DNA from: Caecitellus pseudoparvulus
Taxonomy: Eukaryota > Bigyra: Bicosoecida
NCBI GenBank assembly: GCA_965644315.1
Contig: CBFFRQ010000042.1
Location: forward strand, 124,001-188,000
Direction: 5' to 3'
DNA: 64,000 nt
This document shows positions 21,907 to 31,986 of this stretch, piece by piece (the first letter of the stretch is position 1; each line of letters opens with the position of its first letter). Under the pieces are notes generated by a model. It searched no databases, was not told where the DNA came from, and saw nothing but the letters and a program-made list of their open reading frames with translations. Made by a program: the position numbers and the translations under genes.

Positions 21907-23154
21907 ATGGCAGAACCCAGCACCGCCGCGGCAGCGGCAGGCGACGGCGCTGCAGCGGCCCCTGGACCCGCCGACACCAAGGCAGATGTGAAGGAGCGGG
22001 ACACCATCGCAACGTCATTGGAGACATACACGTACAAGGCACCGTGGGACGTGTATGCCCTGGCGGCCAGCAATCGCAGCGGATCAAAGTATGCTCACCG
22101 ATATGCACTGGGCAGCTTCATTGAAGAGTACAACAACAAAGTGCAGGCGAGTGTGCTTGGCGTTTCCACCTGGCGTTTCATGCCGCCTCCAGGCGTTGAA
22201 CGCTCTCCCTCCGCACTCCGCTGCCTGCTCAGATCATCCAACTTGTGGACGGCCAGGTGGAAGATGGCATTGTGTGTTTGACGACTCTGACACACCCGTA
22301 TCCATGCACCAAGATCATGTGGGCTCCGGAGAAGCTCGCGGACGCACGGGACCTCCTGGCCACCACGGGAGACTACCTGAGGTTATGGCACTGCACAGAC
22401 GAAGGGGAAATGCGCATGGAAGCGCTGATGAACAACAACCCAACGAGTGACTACTGTGCTCCCCTGACGTCAGCAGACTGGAACAAGGCCGACCATAACA
22501 TCATCGCAACGTGCAGCATTGACACAACGGTCGCAGTGTGGGACATCCCGGTGAGTCCCCCCCATGCTGGTTGCAGCACCCCTGGCCCTTCACCCCGCGC
22601 TTGTCCCCCACCGCCAGACAAAGAAGGTCACGACGCAGCTCATCGCCCACGACAAAGACGTATTCGACATGGCCTGGATGCCGCAGAAGAGCACTTGCTT
22701 CGGCACGGTGGGTGCAGACGGCAGCATGCGCACCTTTGACTTGCGCACTCTGGAGCACTCCACCATCATGTACGAAAGCCCGAGACTGGAGCCCATCATT
22801 CGGCTTGAGTGGAACCCCTTGGACGGCAACTACTGCGCCATGACCATGCTGAACAAGGCTCAAACAGTCGTCCTGGACCTGCGCTTCCCTGCCAAGCCCG
22901 TCGCTGAACTTGGTTCACACGTTGCAGCTGCCAATGGTGCAGCCTGGGCGCCCCACTCTGCGGCACACGTGCTGACTATTTCTGATGACAACCAGGCGTT
23001 GATTTGGGACTTGTCTGTGCTTCCCGAGCCGGTGACAGACCCAATCCTGGCTTACACAGCCAAGGGAGAAGTGAATTCTGTTCAGTGGGGCACGGCCACT
23101 CCCGAGTGGGTGGGCATCACGTTTAAGGACACCTTCCAGCTGCTGCGAGTGTGA
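21907..23154 (+). CDS. DCAF7/TTG1/AN11-type WD40 protein
   Basis: Exons 21907-22140, 22233-22550 and 22618-23154, all phase 0; introns 92 and 67 nt; 362 aa. An Ala-rich start is followed by the very conserved family text: ALGSFIEEYNNK; DLLATTGDYLRLW; NNNPTSDYCAPLTSADWN; CSIDTTVAVWDI; TTQLIAHDKDVFDMAW; GADGSMRTFDLRTLEHSTI; ISDDNQALIWDL; and the end DPILAYTAKGEVNSVQW. These proteins are seven-bladed propellers that scaffold kinases (DYRK/HIPK in animals) and Myb-bHLH complexes (TTG1 in plants). DCAF7 is also recorded as a DDB1-CUL4 associated factor. Its neighbour upstream is a cullin, and a Myb gene lies 5 kb upstream; both links are only contextual. Confidence 0.95.
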
Positions 23155-23208
23155 GTGCTGGCACGGCGCTCTGCCAAATCTGTACCCCAAGCTGGCCGTG
23201 TCCAACCT

Positions 23209-25779
23209 ATGAAATGCAAGCGAACCTCTTTGCCGTGGCTTGCAATGTTCCGTTCCACCAGCCCGCGCGGGGGTTCTCGCAGCGAAGTCCGCGCCTCCTC
23301 ACGGCACAGCAACGCCAGAAGCCAGTCCTCCTCGCAAGAGCAGGCATATGGCCAGTCACCGCTGCGCCTCCTGCGGCAGGCACAGCGAGGGGCTGGGCAG
23401 CCTTCGCTGGCTTCACTTGAACAGCAGCGTGTTGCAGCCCTCCGCCACGCTGCCGTGCAAGCGCACTACGAGCGCCTGGCCAAAGGCTCACCTGTCGCTG
23501 CGACGCCTGCCCCGCCCTCCCCACGCTCTGCCAAGCGCTGGGCGGACCGCCACCGCCGCCAAGCCAAGGTAGCCGTGTCCCTCATCACTGGTCCTTTCTT
23601 TGCATCGCCGCTGGAGCGTGCTGTGGCCTCTCGAGCGTCCCTGCAGTCTCGGGGCAGCACGGCTGTGGTGGAGTTGCTGGACGGTGGACTGGCTGCAACG
23701 CACGTCCCCCCTGCCCACTCCACCAAGCGCAGCACCTTGCGCGTGGAAACCGCGTCAGTGTCAAGCCACCACGCTGAACATGCGCCCCTGTCCCCTCTCA
23801 GCTCGCGAGAGGACGAGGTCGTGCAGTCATTGTCACCGCCTGCCTTACCCGAGCCTGAAGCAACCCCTGCCCCCCCGGCCTCACACACTCCCAGGCCTTC
23901 CACTGCACCTAAGTCGGCACAGGGGCGGCCTCCAGTAGACCTGCCTTCATGGGCACGAGTGTCGTACCGCCGCCCTCGCTCTCTGTCCAGCGGCTGTGGG
24001 AGTCGCGTGGGTGTGTTGTGGAACCCCACCCCCGAGCAGAGTGAAGGCATGCTCATGCAGGGAAGGAAGGTCCTGGCAGGGTACTGTGTCATTCCAGACC
24101 CCCCTGAAGTGACTCTGCCACTCCCCCCCCCTTCAGGAGACGATGGGCCCGGCACTCCTCACGGGGCAGTGACCCTGAACCTCGTGGAGATGTACCCCGC
24201 CTTCGACCGGGTGAATGTCGTGGCGAATCGGGTATTGGGCCTTGCCCACTTAGGAGGGGACTTCCCGAAGTACTTCAATGCTTCCCACCTCCGGGCCTTG
24301 CGTCAAGCCCTCTGCCACGAGCTTGTTGCGCGCTTTCCCTTCCTGGCCCAGGGCAAGCGAACCGGACGGGGAAGTGCCGCTGGCCCACACGTCGCCGCCG
24401 AGTGCACGCGGCGGCAAGTGCAGGTACGGTCGGCGCCAGTGCTGTCCCTGCTCCCTCGACCCGATGAGGGTGCCAGACTGTACCAGACGCCGTTCAAGAG
24501 CGTGGTCACCCTGCCCACTGGGGATGAGGTCGTTGCGTACATGCCCCGCCTGCACGGCGCGGAGGTGCCGTTCCCATTGCAGGCGCGGCATATCCTGCGC
24601 AGGGACGCTGGATTTGGCGGGGGCTTCGCATGGGGTCCTCTACCACTCCCAGACCTGGTCTCTTTCATCGCGAAGGCAGGCGGGCGATCGCCTGACTATG
24701 CCCACGTCGACGTGCCGGGTCTCATGCTGCAAGACTCTGCAGGCCTGCCAGGCACAGCTGAGGCGACGCCCTCGCCTGACACAACTTTCTCTGCACTGTG
24801 TCGCGTGGCCCCACAGCTGCAAGGGGCGGGCGTCGGCTTCTTGGCGGGGCTGCCCACGCCATATGTCGCAGAGGCGTTTTGGAGTGGCGTGGAGGAACGC
24901 ACCCGAGCTGAGCTGGCACAGTCACTGCTGCAGTGGAGCATGGCCGTGCCCCTGCCTACGTCGCCCACTGGATCTCGAGCTGTTACGGGCCTCGGGTTCG
25001 AGCGAGGTGCCAGCCAGGCTGCCGAGGCTTCCGTGTCGGCCGCCACACCTTTGGCTGCCCCACCCAGCTCCAAAGGGTCTGCCCAGTCTGGAAGCCATGG
25101 CGCTTTGTCTGCAGCCCAGGAGTCTCCCACTCCTTCGCCTCCAGCAAGTGGCCGGTCTACTACTGCAGGCTCCGGCCGTCAGTCTGTTGGGTCAGACACG
25201 ATGGAGGCAGCAGGCGCCCTGAAGGCTGCCATGGAGGCAATGGGGTCCGACACGATGGCATCGTCACAAGCCGGGGGTAGTCAGCTTCGCAGCAGTGCCG
25301 CTGCAGAGGCGGCGGCTTCGGATGCCTCCGCACAGTCCACTGGTGACTCGTCACAGGAAGAGGCAGAAGCCTCCCTCGGGTTGCCCTCCAGTGTGCCCTC
25401 GACATCGCCAGCGGATGCAGCACGCACTGCCCTGGCCAACTTACTGGCGCTGCACCTGGTGCACTGTGCGCGAGGCGTGCAATCCTGCACAATCGGCCCG
25501 CCGTCGCTGCGTGAGTCGGCCAAGGCTGTACTCACGCAGGACGCAAGACACCGCATGGGCGCTCTTCTGGACGCTGTGGAAGGGGAGCTGCAGTGGCGAC
25601 CGCCCGAGGGCGACCCCCCCTCCAAGTGGCCTGCTCAGTACCGAGAGGCATACCTGCAGGCCAAGCCACGCATTATGCAGGCACGGGATGAGGTGTACAT
25701 GAGGTCCCGCGCAGCCTGGCAGGCCGCACTTGGGGAGCGCATGGCACGGCTGCAGGAGAAGACAGGTGACGACGCTTGA
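23209..25779 (+). CDS. Uncharacterised large protein, Ser/Pro/Ala-rich
   Basis: I do not recognise this gene. ATG at 23209 (MKCKRTSLPWLAMF) is the first in frame after the previous stop at 23154; 856 aa in one exon. Residues 1-260 and about 600-750 are disordered (Ser/Pro/Ala/Arg-rich, then Ser/Gln/Ala). The middle (about 24160-24960) looks folded: VTLNLVEMYPAFDRVNVVAN, YFNASHLRALRQALCHELV, RLYQTPFKSVVTLPTGDEVV. The C-terminus is helical and charged (YREAYLQAKPRIMQARDEVY, then ERMARLQEKTG). A C/T tract ending CCCCTTCAG near 24135 could be an acceptor of a small in-frame intron. The stop codon lies 23 bp from that of the convergent MRD1 gene. No membrane segment or signal peptide is seen. Confidence 0.7.
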   Translation: MKCKRTSLPWLAMFRSTSPRGGSRSEVRASSRHSNARSQSSSQEQAYGQSPLRLLRQAQRGAGQPSLASLEQQRVAALRHAAVQAHYERLAKGSPVAATPAPPSPRSAKRWADRHRRQAKVAVSLITGPFFASPLERAVASRASLQSRGSTAVVELLDGGLAATHVPPAHSTKRSTLRVETASVSSHHAEHAPLSPLSSREDEVVQSLSPPALPEPEATPAPPASHTPRPSTAPKSAQGRPPVDLPSWARVSYRRPRSLSSGCGSRVGVLWNPTPEQSEGMLMQGRKVLAGYCVIPDPPEVTLPLPPPSGDDGPGTPHGAVTLNLVEMYPAFDRVNVVANRVLGLAHLGGDFPKYFNASHLRALRQALCHELVARFPFLAQGKRTGRGSAAGPHVAAECTRRQVQVRSAPVLSLLPRPDEGARLYQTPFKSVVTLPTGDEVVAYMPRLHGAEVPFPLQARHILRRDAGFGGGFAWGPLPLPDLVSFIAKAGGRSPDYAHVDVPGLMLQDSAGLPGTAEATPSPDTTFSALCRVAPQLQGAGVGFLAGLPTPYVAEAFWSGVEERTRAELAQSLLQWSMAVPLPTSPTGSRAVTGLGFERGASQAAEASVSAATPLAAPPSSKGSAQSGSHGALSAAQESPTPSPPASGRSTTAGSGRQSVGSDTMEAAGALKAAMEAMGSDTMASSQAGGSQLRSSAAAEAAASDASAQSTGDSSQEEAEASLGLPSSVPSTSPADAARTALANLLALHLVHCARGVQSCTIGPPSLRESAKAVLTQDARHRMGALLDAVEGELQWRPPEGDPPSKWPAQYREAYLQAKPRIMQARDEVYMRSRAAWQAALGERMARLQEKTGDDA

Positions 25780-25802
25780 TATGCTTGCATTTACGGGACG
25801 CT

Positions 25803-27944
25803 TCACTCTTCCATGCGCCTTCGCTTGGCTTTCACGCTGCGCTCCATGCCGGCAGCGGCCTTCGCGTCATCTGCCGCGTCAGCCTGCAGCTCCTCGTCGG
25901 CCTTCTCGGCGGCGGCCTGTTCCAGCACCAAATGCCGCCCATACAAGTGCGTCGCAGAGAGGGCTTGCATGGCTGCCGCGGCTTCTTGGGGGGTGCTGTA
26001 CTCAACAAAGGCAAAGCCGCGGGCGCGACCGTCAAAGCGCTTCGGCACGCGCACAGACTTCAAGTCGCCATACGCAGCAAAGAGCTCCCGAATGTCGCGC
26101 TTCGTGGCTTGGAATGCAACGTTCTTCACCATTATCTTCCCTGATCCGCCTGTCGCTGCCAGTGTGCGCTTGCGGCTGGGTGCTGTCGCGCCTGCAGCAG
26201 ACTGCTTGGACACCTTCAGCTGCAACGCATGCCCGTCCAGCGTCGCGTGTTGCAACCGCTTCAGAGCTTCGAGCGCGCTCGCCTCCTGTTCAAACTCCAC
26301 AAAGCCGTACCCCATGGACAGTGTCGGGGGAGGGGCCTCCCCAGGTTTCAGGGACACTGCGCGCTTGCCGGTGTTTGGTCGGTGGGGAATGCGCACTGAC
26401 CGCACTGGGCCAACCGTCGCAAACATGTCCCGCAAGCCGTCCTCCGTCGTTGCGAAGTTCAAGTTCTTCACAAACAGTGACCGTGAGCCTACAGGCGTCT
26501 CCCCTGCTGGATCTCCTGCAGGCCCTTCGGTCTCAGCAACGCTACCCTGCCCGCCACCCTCTGCAGCGGCCCCCGCAGGCGTGCTGCTGTCGTGGGCTGC
26601 TGCAGCTGAGCTGGCAGCCGTCGCTGGCGGCCCAGTGACCAACCCTACAGGTGCCCACTCCAGGTACAGCGGCACACCCATGTACTTGCTATATGCGAGG
26701 GCGGCAAAGCCAGCCTTGGCACACTTAGCTGAGTCATACTCCACCACCGCCACGGCACGGGTGGGTGGCATGACCACCCGCAACAAGAGGCCATAGCGCC
26801 CAAAGATCTCTTGCAGGGAGGCCACAGTGGCCTCGTACGGCAGGTTCTTCACCAACAAAGTCGTCTTGGAACGGGCTGGTGCCTCCCCGCGGAGGGAGGC
26901 CTCCATCACATCCAAGGAAATGCCCGCATCGGCCAGGAACTGCTTGGTTTCCGCGATGATGGCCGTCTCGCCCAGTGCCACGCGCACTGCCATGTTCCCT
27001 GCCTCCTTGTCCATGATGGCACCTGCGCTTTGCCCTGTCTTGGCCGCCAGGGCGGCCACCAGCGTGTCTTGGCGGGCGAAGAGGCTGTTCCACACTGGTG
27101 CCTCCGCCCCGGAAACTGCCGCTGCCTTGCGCTTCGCCTCCCTGTCTGCCTTGAAGCCAGATTGCCCAGCTGAGTCGCCACTGGGCCCAGTGCCCCCGCC
27201 TGCCTGTGGCTTTGCGGGCAGCACGTGCAGGATTCGGCCTTGGAAGAAGGTGCCATCTGCCCCCGCCAGAGCCTTCACTGCGTCCTCGGGGATGAGGAAG
27301 GTGATGAAGCCAAAGCCTTTGACTTTGTTCTGGCCATCGCGCAAAAGGTTCACCTCAGACACCGGCCCATACTGCTGGAAGTGCTCCTTCAGGCCTTCTT
27401 CGTCCACTTCGTACGACAGGTTGCGGAGGAACAAGCGCCCAGTCTCAGAGACATCTGCCTCATCGTCGCTGTCATCACTGCCCCCTTTACCTTGCACTTT
27501 CGTGTGCTTGGACCACGCACGGGGTGCTGCTGCTGAGCCGATCTGCGAAGGTGGCGGCCGGGGGGCTGGCTATGCAGGCGGGAGGGAGCTCACATCCGCG
27601 GGCTGAGGCTTCGCACAGGCAAGGCCTTCTCCACCGACAGCTTACTCGCCCCCATGAACGACTTGTTGAAGAACCTGATGGCATCTTCCGCTTGTTCCGG
27701 GCTTCGGAAGCCAATGAATGCCATCTGCCTCGACCGCCCAGTCCTACGAACACTCAAGGGGGCGTGCCCATGCGGTATTTGGTTCGTGCACAGCGTGATG
27801 CAGCGCCGAGGCTCACTTTGTCGACAAGAGCTTCACATCTGTAACATCCCCACGCTTGCTGAAGTGCTCGCGGATGGCAGCCTCTGTGCAGCCTTTTGGC
27901 AGCTGCTTAACGCAAACCCTGCTCGAGGGTCGCTCCGACGCCAT
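25803..27944 (-). CDS. MRD1/RBM19-type multi-RRM protein (rRNA processing)
   Basis: Exons in coding order 27944-27817, 27743-27617 and 27542-25803; introns 73 and 74 nt; 664 aa. Exons 1-2 encode the N-terminal RRM with the near-invariant family text KLLSTKTGRSRQMAFIGF and FFNKSFMGASKLSVE. The family's PRAWSKH motif follows. Four more RRMs come next: GRLFLRNLSYEV..VKGFGFITF; TTLLVKNLPYEAT; RSLFVKNLNFATTEDGL..MGYGFVEF; and KIMVKNVAFQATKRDIRELF..RGFAFVEY. That makes five, as in yeast Mrd1, whereas animal RBM19 has six. The protein acts in the nucleolus in processing of the 35S/45S pre-rRNA within the small-subunit processome. The basic end (KAKRRRMEE) fits nuclear import. Tail-to-tail with the unknown gene on the other strand. 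Confidence 0.95.
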
Positions 27945-28146
27945 GATCTGGGTAGTGGATTCAATTTCCGCCTGCGGCCCCAGCAGGCAGACACTGTTCT
28001 GGGGGGCCTGTCAGACGACCGCTCTCGCACTGCAATGGCAGACCCTGTACATGAAGGCTTCCGGATCAAGCAAGGTGTGTGAGAAATTGCACAGAGGCGG
28101 TCGCCGCCCAGTGGCTTGCTCCGTGCATGGTGGGGGGAGCACGCTA

Positions 28147-30210
28147 TCAACTCCACTCACCCTCCCCATCCATGCCTTCGTGGTCACTGTCCGCCCCACT
28201 CTCCCCATCTTCTTCATCGTCACTCCCGCTTTCCAACAGCATGTCTTCCAGTCGCTGCAAGGCCTCCGCATCTTCTTCGCTGCCACCAGCAGCATCTGCG
28301 CCGAGGGGGCTCTGCGCAGCACCCAGGTCTGCATCCCCGCCCACTTCGCAGCCACCGTGCACTCCTTCAACTTCAACCCGCCGGCGCTTTGGCTCGTGGC
28401 GTGCCTGCTCACCCTCTGCCCCCCCCGGCGTGAACTTGCTCCGCCACTTCGCAAGCATGCTGGCCAGGTAGTCGTCGAACGCTGCCTTCGCCAGCTGCTT
28501 CGCGGCAGCCATTGTGGGATGAGGCTTCAGAGGAGTGGGGGCCTTCAAGAAGCTGTACTTTGCCTCTGGCTGACGCTGATAGCGCTGTAGCGAGTGCTGC
28601 AGCCAAGCCATGCTCACGACGTGGACGTGCCCCAGCTTGACTGCCTCCTTCGACTTGGCTGTGCCGAAGGTCCGACAGACGACGTGGGTGACGTCAGGCG
28701 TCACCGTGTCCACGATGTGCGCCCCGAACGCGACTGCCCGTCGGTACAGCGGCTCCCGCTGCGGCTTAACTCCCAGCGGCACGATGCCCGAAAACACAAG
28801 TGTGCAGCCCTCGAGGACTGTCTGGCACAGGCGCTGGAGTAAGTACCCGGCATGAGCGGGAGGGGTGTTCTCTGGCAGGGCAGCAGCCGAAGGTGGCGCT
28901 GCGATGGGCTTGTCGGCCAAGGCGGCTAGGTCCACCACCCCGCCGTACTGCTCGGGGGTGGGGGAGTGCTGGCCAGCGTAGAACGCCGCATGAACGGAGT
29001 TGAAGATACGCAGCGCGTCCTGTAGGTGTGGGTGCACCTCTTCGCGAGTCGGCACTCCCTGGGGGGGCGGCTGCACCCCCTCCTCCCCCGAGGCAGCCGG
29101 CGCGGCAGGGTCTGCCTGCAGGGACTCCCCCGCAGCGTTGTTCACATCAGCGGCGTCTTGGAAAAACTTGTATGGCACCACCTGCAGCAGGATCGAAGAG
29201 CCCTTCCACACTTGCTGCGTGTCATCCAAAGCCATCACCATGCTGTCATCCAGCAGCGTGCTGTGCAGCCAGCTGGCCTGCTTGTGGCGCATGCTGGAGT
29301 CTGTGCGAGCCACGAGGCGCGGCGGGGAGCCGAAGAACTCCCCTTTCGGGTCAATGGCCGCGAGAACGGCTTCTGCGTAAGGGCGGGTGCCTGCCGTGTC
29401 CACCTGCAGGCGGAAGTGCTTGGAGGCTGCCGTCAAGAATGCCTTCAGGCCCGGGCGCTCCTTCGTGAAGTACACGTGGTGGCCCACCTGGAAAGAATGA
29501 ATGGGGGCAGCCTCCAAGTCTGCCTTCCCGAGAAGCTGCTGAGCACGCGTGTCGCAGGTGGAGTGCACAAGTGTGTGGTCGATGTCCAGCGTCAGCTCCA
29601 GCAGGCGTCGCGACAACAGGGATTTGCGCACAAGGGCGTCGCCCCGCTGGGCTTCGCTGGCACTGAGCGTCAGCTGGTGGCCATTGCGGGCATGAAAGGT
29701 CATGCTTGCTGCTACTGCACCCGGCGCCCCACTCCCAGCGCCTGTAGCTGCCCGGCCCGAGCTCTGCTGCCCTCCAGGCTGCACCAGGCTAGCGCACACA
29801 GTGCAGAGCCTGCCGTACACTTGGGGGTGCTCGCAGGGGGCCAGCTCGGCGAGAGGCGTTGACGCGCATGGTAAGATGTCCCCCTTCTGCAAGGCAAGGC
29901 ATTGCCCAGGCAGGGTCAGGCGATGAAAGCACAGCGGCAGGGGCGGCGCCACCCTCGCGTTTCGCACCTGGACATGAAACTCCCTCACACATCCTCCGTT
30001 TGAGGCTGTGCAGGACACGCGTTGCCAATCAGCGCAGCACGCATGTCTATCAGCAACTGGCACACTGGCTAACTCGGTGGCAGTAAAGCTGGCTGGTGCC
30101 AATGCAGCAGTGAGCACTACCGCTCCAGGCTGTAGAAACTGGCCAATCCTGGCATTCAACGCCAGCACCACCCCACAGGCACCATGGTCCCATGAAACCG
30201 TGCTCGCCAT
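28147..30210 (-). CDS. FCP1-type RNA polymerase II CTD phosphatase
   Basis: Single exon; 687 aa from the ATG at 30210 (MASTVSWDHG). An in-frame ATG at 30351 would add 47 residues; I prefer 30210 because the FCP1-like N-terminal segment (VSWDHGACGVVLALNARI) starts there. Next is the small zinc-like motif CEHPQVYGRLCTVC. The HAD-type phosphatase core starts with ELTLDIDHTLVHST, containing DxDxT, and runs through KERPGLKAFL and VDTAGTRPYAEAV. It ends with a BRCT domain (LVFSGIVPLGV, then VTHVVCRTFGTAKSKEAV, then VVSMAWLQHSL) and an acidic tail (SGSDDEEDGESGADSDHEG). FCP1 removes phosphate from Ser2/Ser5 of the Rpb1 tail to recycle polymerase; the acidic end binds TFIIF in known members. Same strand as MRD1, 200 bp apart. 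Confidence 0.93.
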   Translation of the reverse strand: MASTVSWDHGACGVVLALNARIGQFLQPGAVVLTAALAPASFTATELASVPVADRHACCADWQRVSCTASNGGCVREFHVQVRNARVAPPLPLCFHRLTLPGQCLALQKGDILPCASTPLAELAPCEHPQVYGRLCTVCASLVQPGGQQSSGRAATGAGSGAPGAVAASMTFHARNGHQLTLSASEAQRGDALVRKSLLSRRLLELTLDIDHTLVHSTCDTRAQQLLGKADLEAAPIHSFQVGHHVYFTKERPGLKAFLTAASKHFRLQVDTAGTRPYAEAVLAAIDPKGEFFGSPPRLVARTDSSMRHKQASWLHSTLLDDSMVMALDDTQQVWKGSSILLQVVPYKFFQDAADVNNAAGESLQADPAAPAASGEEGVQPPPQGVPTREEVHPHLQDALRIFNSVHAAFYAGQHSPTPEQYGGVVDLAALADKPIAAPPSAAALPENTPPAHAGYLLQRLCQTVLEGCTLVFSGIVPLGVKPQREPLYRRAVAFGAHIVDTVTPDVTHVVCRTFGTAKSKEAVKLGHVHVVSMAWLQHSLQRYQRQPEAKYSFLKAPTPLKPHPTMAAAKQLAKAAFDDYLASMLAKWRSKFTPGGAEGEQARHEPKRRRVEVEGVHGGCEVGGDADLGAAQSPLGADAAGGSEEDAEALQRLEDMLLESGSDDEEDGESGADSDHEGMDGEGEWS

Positions 30211-30522
30211 GAGTGCCACACATTCCCTGTCAAGAGGGGTTGCACTGGCTAAAAAGAGTCGCTGGGCATACCCGTGGCGTGTGAGGAATGAGCCTTTCCG
30301 CAAGCTGCTTCTGAGCAACGGCAAGCACAAGGAGGTCTGGTTGAAGCCCATTCGGCCCACACACCACAAATTTCATGCGCCAAGCACGAAACTCAAGGCA
30401 CGCTTCCCTACCAGCCCCTCGCCCCTTTCTCATACCTTGACCAGAGAGCAGGCTGGGCCAGCTGCTTGTCTGCGAAAGCCGCCAAGTTCCGCACCGGCTC
30501 CTGCGGCCGCCGTCAGCTCACG
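30211..30522. promoter_or_regulatory. Divergent intergenic region between FCP1 and ssSPT genes
   Basis: 312 bases between divergent start codons; both promoters must be here unless the upstream FCP1 start at 30351 is used. No RNA gene or repeat is visible. Confidence 0.5.
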
Positions 30523-30767
30523 ATGAACAGCGTGATTGAGAAAATCCAAGACGTCAACTTCACGTGGGAGATCCACACTGGCCTCTACATGATGGAGTGG
30601 TGGGAGAAGTGCATGTTCAGTGCGTGACAACGCTCGCGCCGCCACTACCACCCAAGTGCCCACGCCGGCCTCTGTCGCACCTTGCCCCTGCAGATGGAAC
30701 TCTCCTCACTGGCCTTGGTCTCACGGGCTACTACTTGGCCACTGTGGCAGCTCCGGCGGTTTTGTAG
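30523..30767 (+). CDS. Small subunit of serine palmitoyltransferase (ssSPT-like), 56 aa
   Basis: Two exons, 30523-30619 and 30694-30767 (intron 74 nt, donor GTGCGT), giving 56 residues. The core LYMMEWWEKCMFNGTLLTG aligns with the family signature (ALYMLEPWERTVFNSML in human SPTSSA), followed by a hydrophobic helix (LGLTGYYLATVAAPAVL). These tiny ER membrane proteins bind the LCB1/LCB2 heterodimer and raise the activity of serine palmitoyltransferase, the first step of sphingolipid synthesis; they also tune acyl-CoA choice. The length is short compared with about 70 aa in animals. The gene is easily missed because neither exon is long and the intron interrupts the motif between Phe and Asn. 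FCP1 lies head-to-head upstream. Confidence 0.85.
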
Positions 30768-31324
30768 AGCGATTGCCGCAGCCGCCTGCCGATGCGGGTG
30801 GAGTCTCGCTCCCTTTCTTGCTGACGGGCCAGCGGACGCACGCCGAGCAAGTCGAGCGGTCAGCTGGCTTGCGCACTTGACTCAATTAGCTCCACTGCCC
30901 CATGCCTGACCTTCACCCTGGCGCCAACCTCAGCGCTCGCGAGAGGGTCAGCTTTCTAGTGCTCTCCTCCGCGACGCCAGCGGCAGCCAGCCACGGTCCG
31001 CTGGTGACCCCCCGGAGTTCACGTGTGACTGTGACCCGCTGTTCACATGCCTTGCAGTGGTCAGCAAGGCTCTGGCTCTGTGCGCAATGCATGCGTGGTC
31101 TCAAAGTAGGGCGCTGCGTCCCCAAACCCCCCCTCCCACACTGTTCTCCAACGGAGCTGGCGCCGCCCAGCCCCGACCCCCCTTCCGTGCCATTGCAAAA
31201 TAAACTACTCATTCATCTATGCGGCGGGAGAAAAGCTTGCATATGTGTGTGCATGCCTCGGGAGACACGCCAGTGTTTGCGGAATTACTGCACGACGCAC
31301 AGGACACCACCAACAGACACAGCC
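30768..31324. other. Intergenic region between ssSPT and V-ATPase proteolipid genes
   Basis: 557 bases, the second-longest gene-free gap in the window. Several short open frames occur on both strands but none resembles a known family. I see no tRNA, repeat or terminator-like structure. It should contain the ssSPT 3' UTR and the V-ATPase promoter; CATGTC-type context begins only at the start codon. Confidence 0.45.
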
Positions 31325-31974
31325 ATGTCCTTCGAAATCAGCGAGGCCTGCCCAAGCAGCGCCGCCTTCTTTGGCTTCATGGGGGTGACAGCAGCAGTTG
31401 CCTTCTGCAGTGCGTGGCTCTGCGAGCTGCCCAGCCCCGCTCAGACGCCTCAGTGAACCTCGCCGCTGTGTGCAGACCTGGGCTCGGCATACGGCACGGC
31501 CAAGTCTGGCGTCGGCCTGTCAAGCATGGGTGTCATCCATGCCGACCGTGTCATGCGCAATGTCATCCCTGTCATCATGGCGGGTATCTTGAGCATTTAC
31601 GGCCTCATCGTGGGCGCCATCCTCGTGGGCCGCAGTGCGTGCAGCTGGCCTGCGCCGGCGCTCCGTCTGCCACGCGCATGCACGCCCGCCCCCCGCCCCC
31701 ACACGCAGTCACGCCACCCGATGCGTCGGGGAACAAGTACAGTGCTTATGATGGCTACGCTCACTTGGCAGCTGGTCTGACATGTGGATTGGCTTCCCTC
31801 GCGTCCGGCTTGGCCATCGGCGTGGCTGGCGACGCTGGCGTGCGCGCAGCGGGGCAGCAGCCCAAGCTCTTCGTGGCACTCATGCTCATGATGATTTTCT
31901 CAGAAGCCTTGGGGCTCTTCGGCATGATCGTCGCGCTCATGCTGGCATTGAAGACCAGCGGAGACATTTGCTGA
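31325..31974 (+). CDS. V-type ATPase 16-kDa proteolipid subunit c
   Basis: Exons 31325-31409, 31476-31634 and 31709-31974; introns 66 and 74 nt, both with donor GTGCGT; 169 aa, the usual length. Four membrane helices: [59 protein letters not shown]; and [20 protein letters not shown]. The proton-carrying Glu of helix 4 (IFSEALGL) is at 31903-31905. The conserved GTAKSGVG and [16 protein letters not shown] are present. Subunit c forms the rotating ring of the V-ATPase that acidifies vacuoles and endosomes. A loop of about ten residues between helices 2 and 3 ([15 protein letters not shown]) is coded at the start of exon 3. The stop is 12 bp from that of the convergent downstream gene. Confidence 0.97.
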
Positions 31975-31986
31975 GGTGCCCCGCGG

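Noticed and set aside
24067-24135. 66- or 27-nt intron in the unknown 856-aa gene
   Set aside because: A C/T-rich CAG is present but no donor is convincing and there is no homology to judge the junction.
30211-30351. Longer FCP1 N-terminus from ATG 30351
   Set aside because: Possible but the extra 47 residues show no FCP1 likeness; noted as alternative start only.
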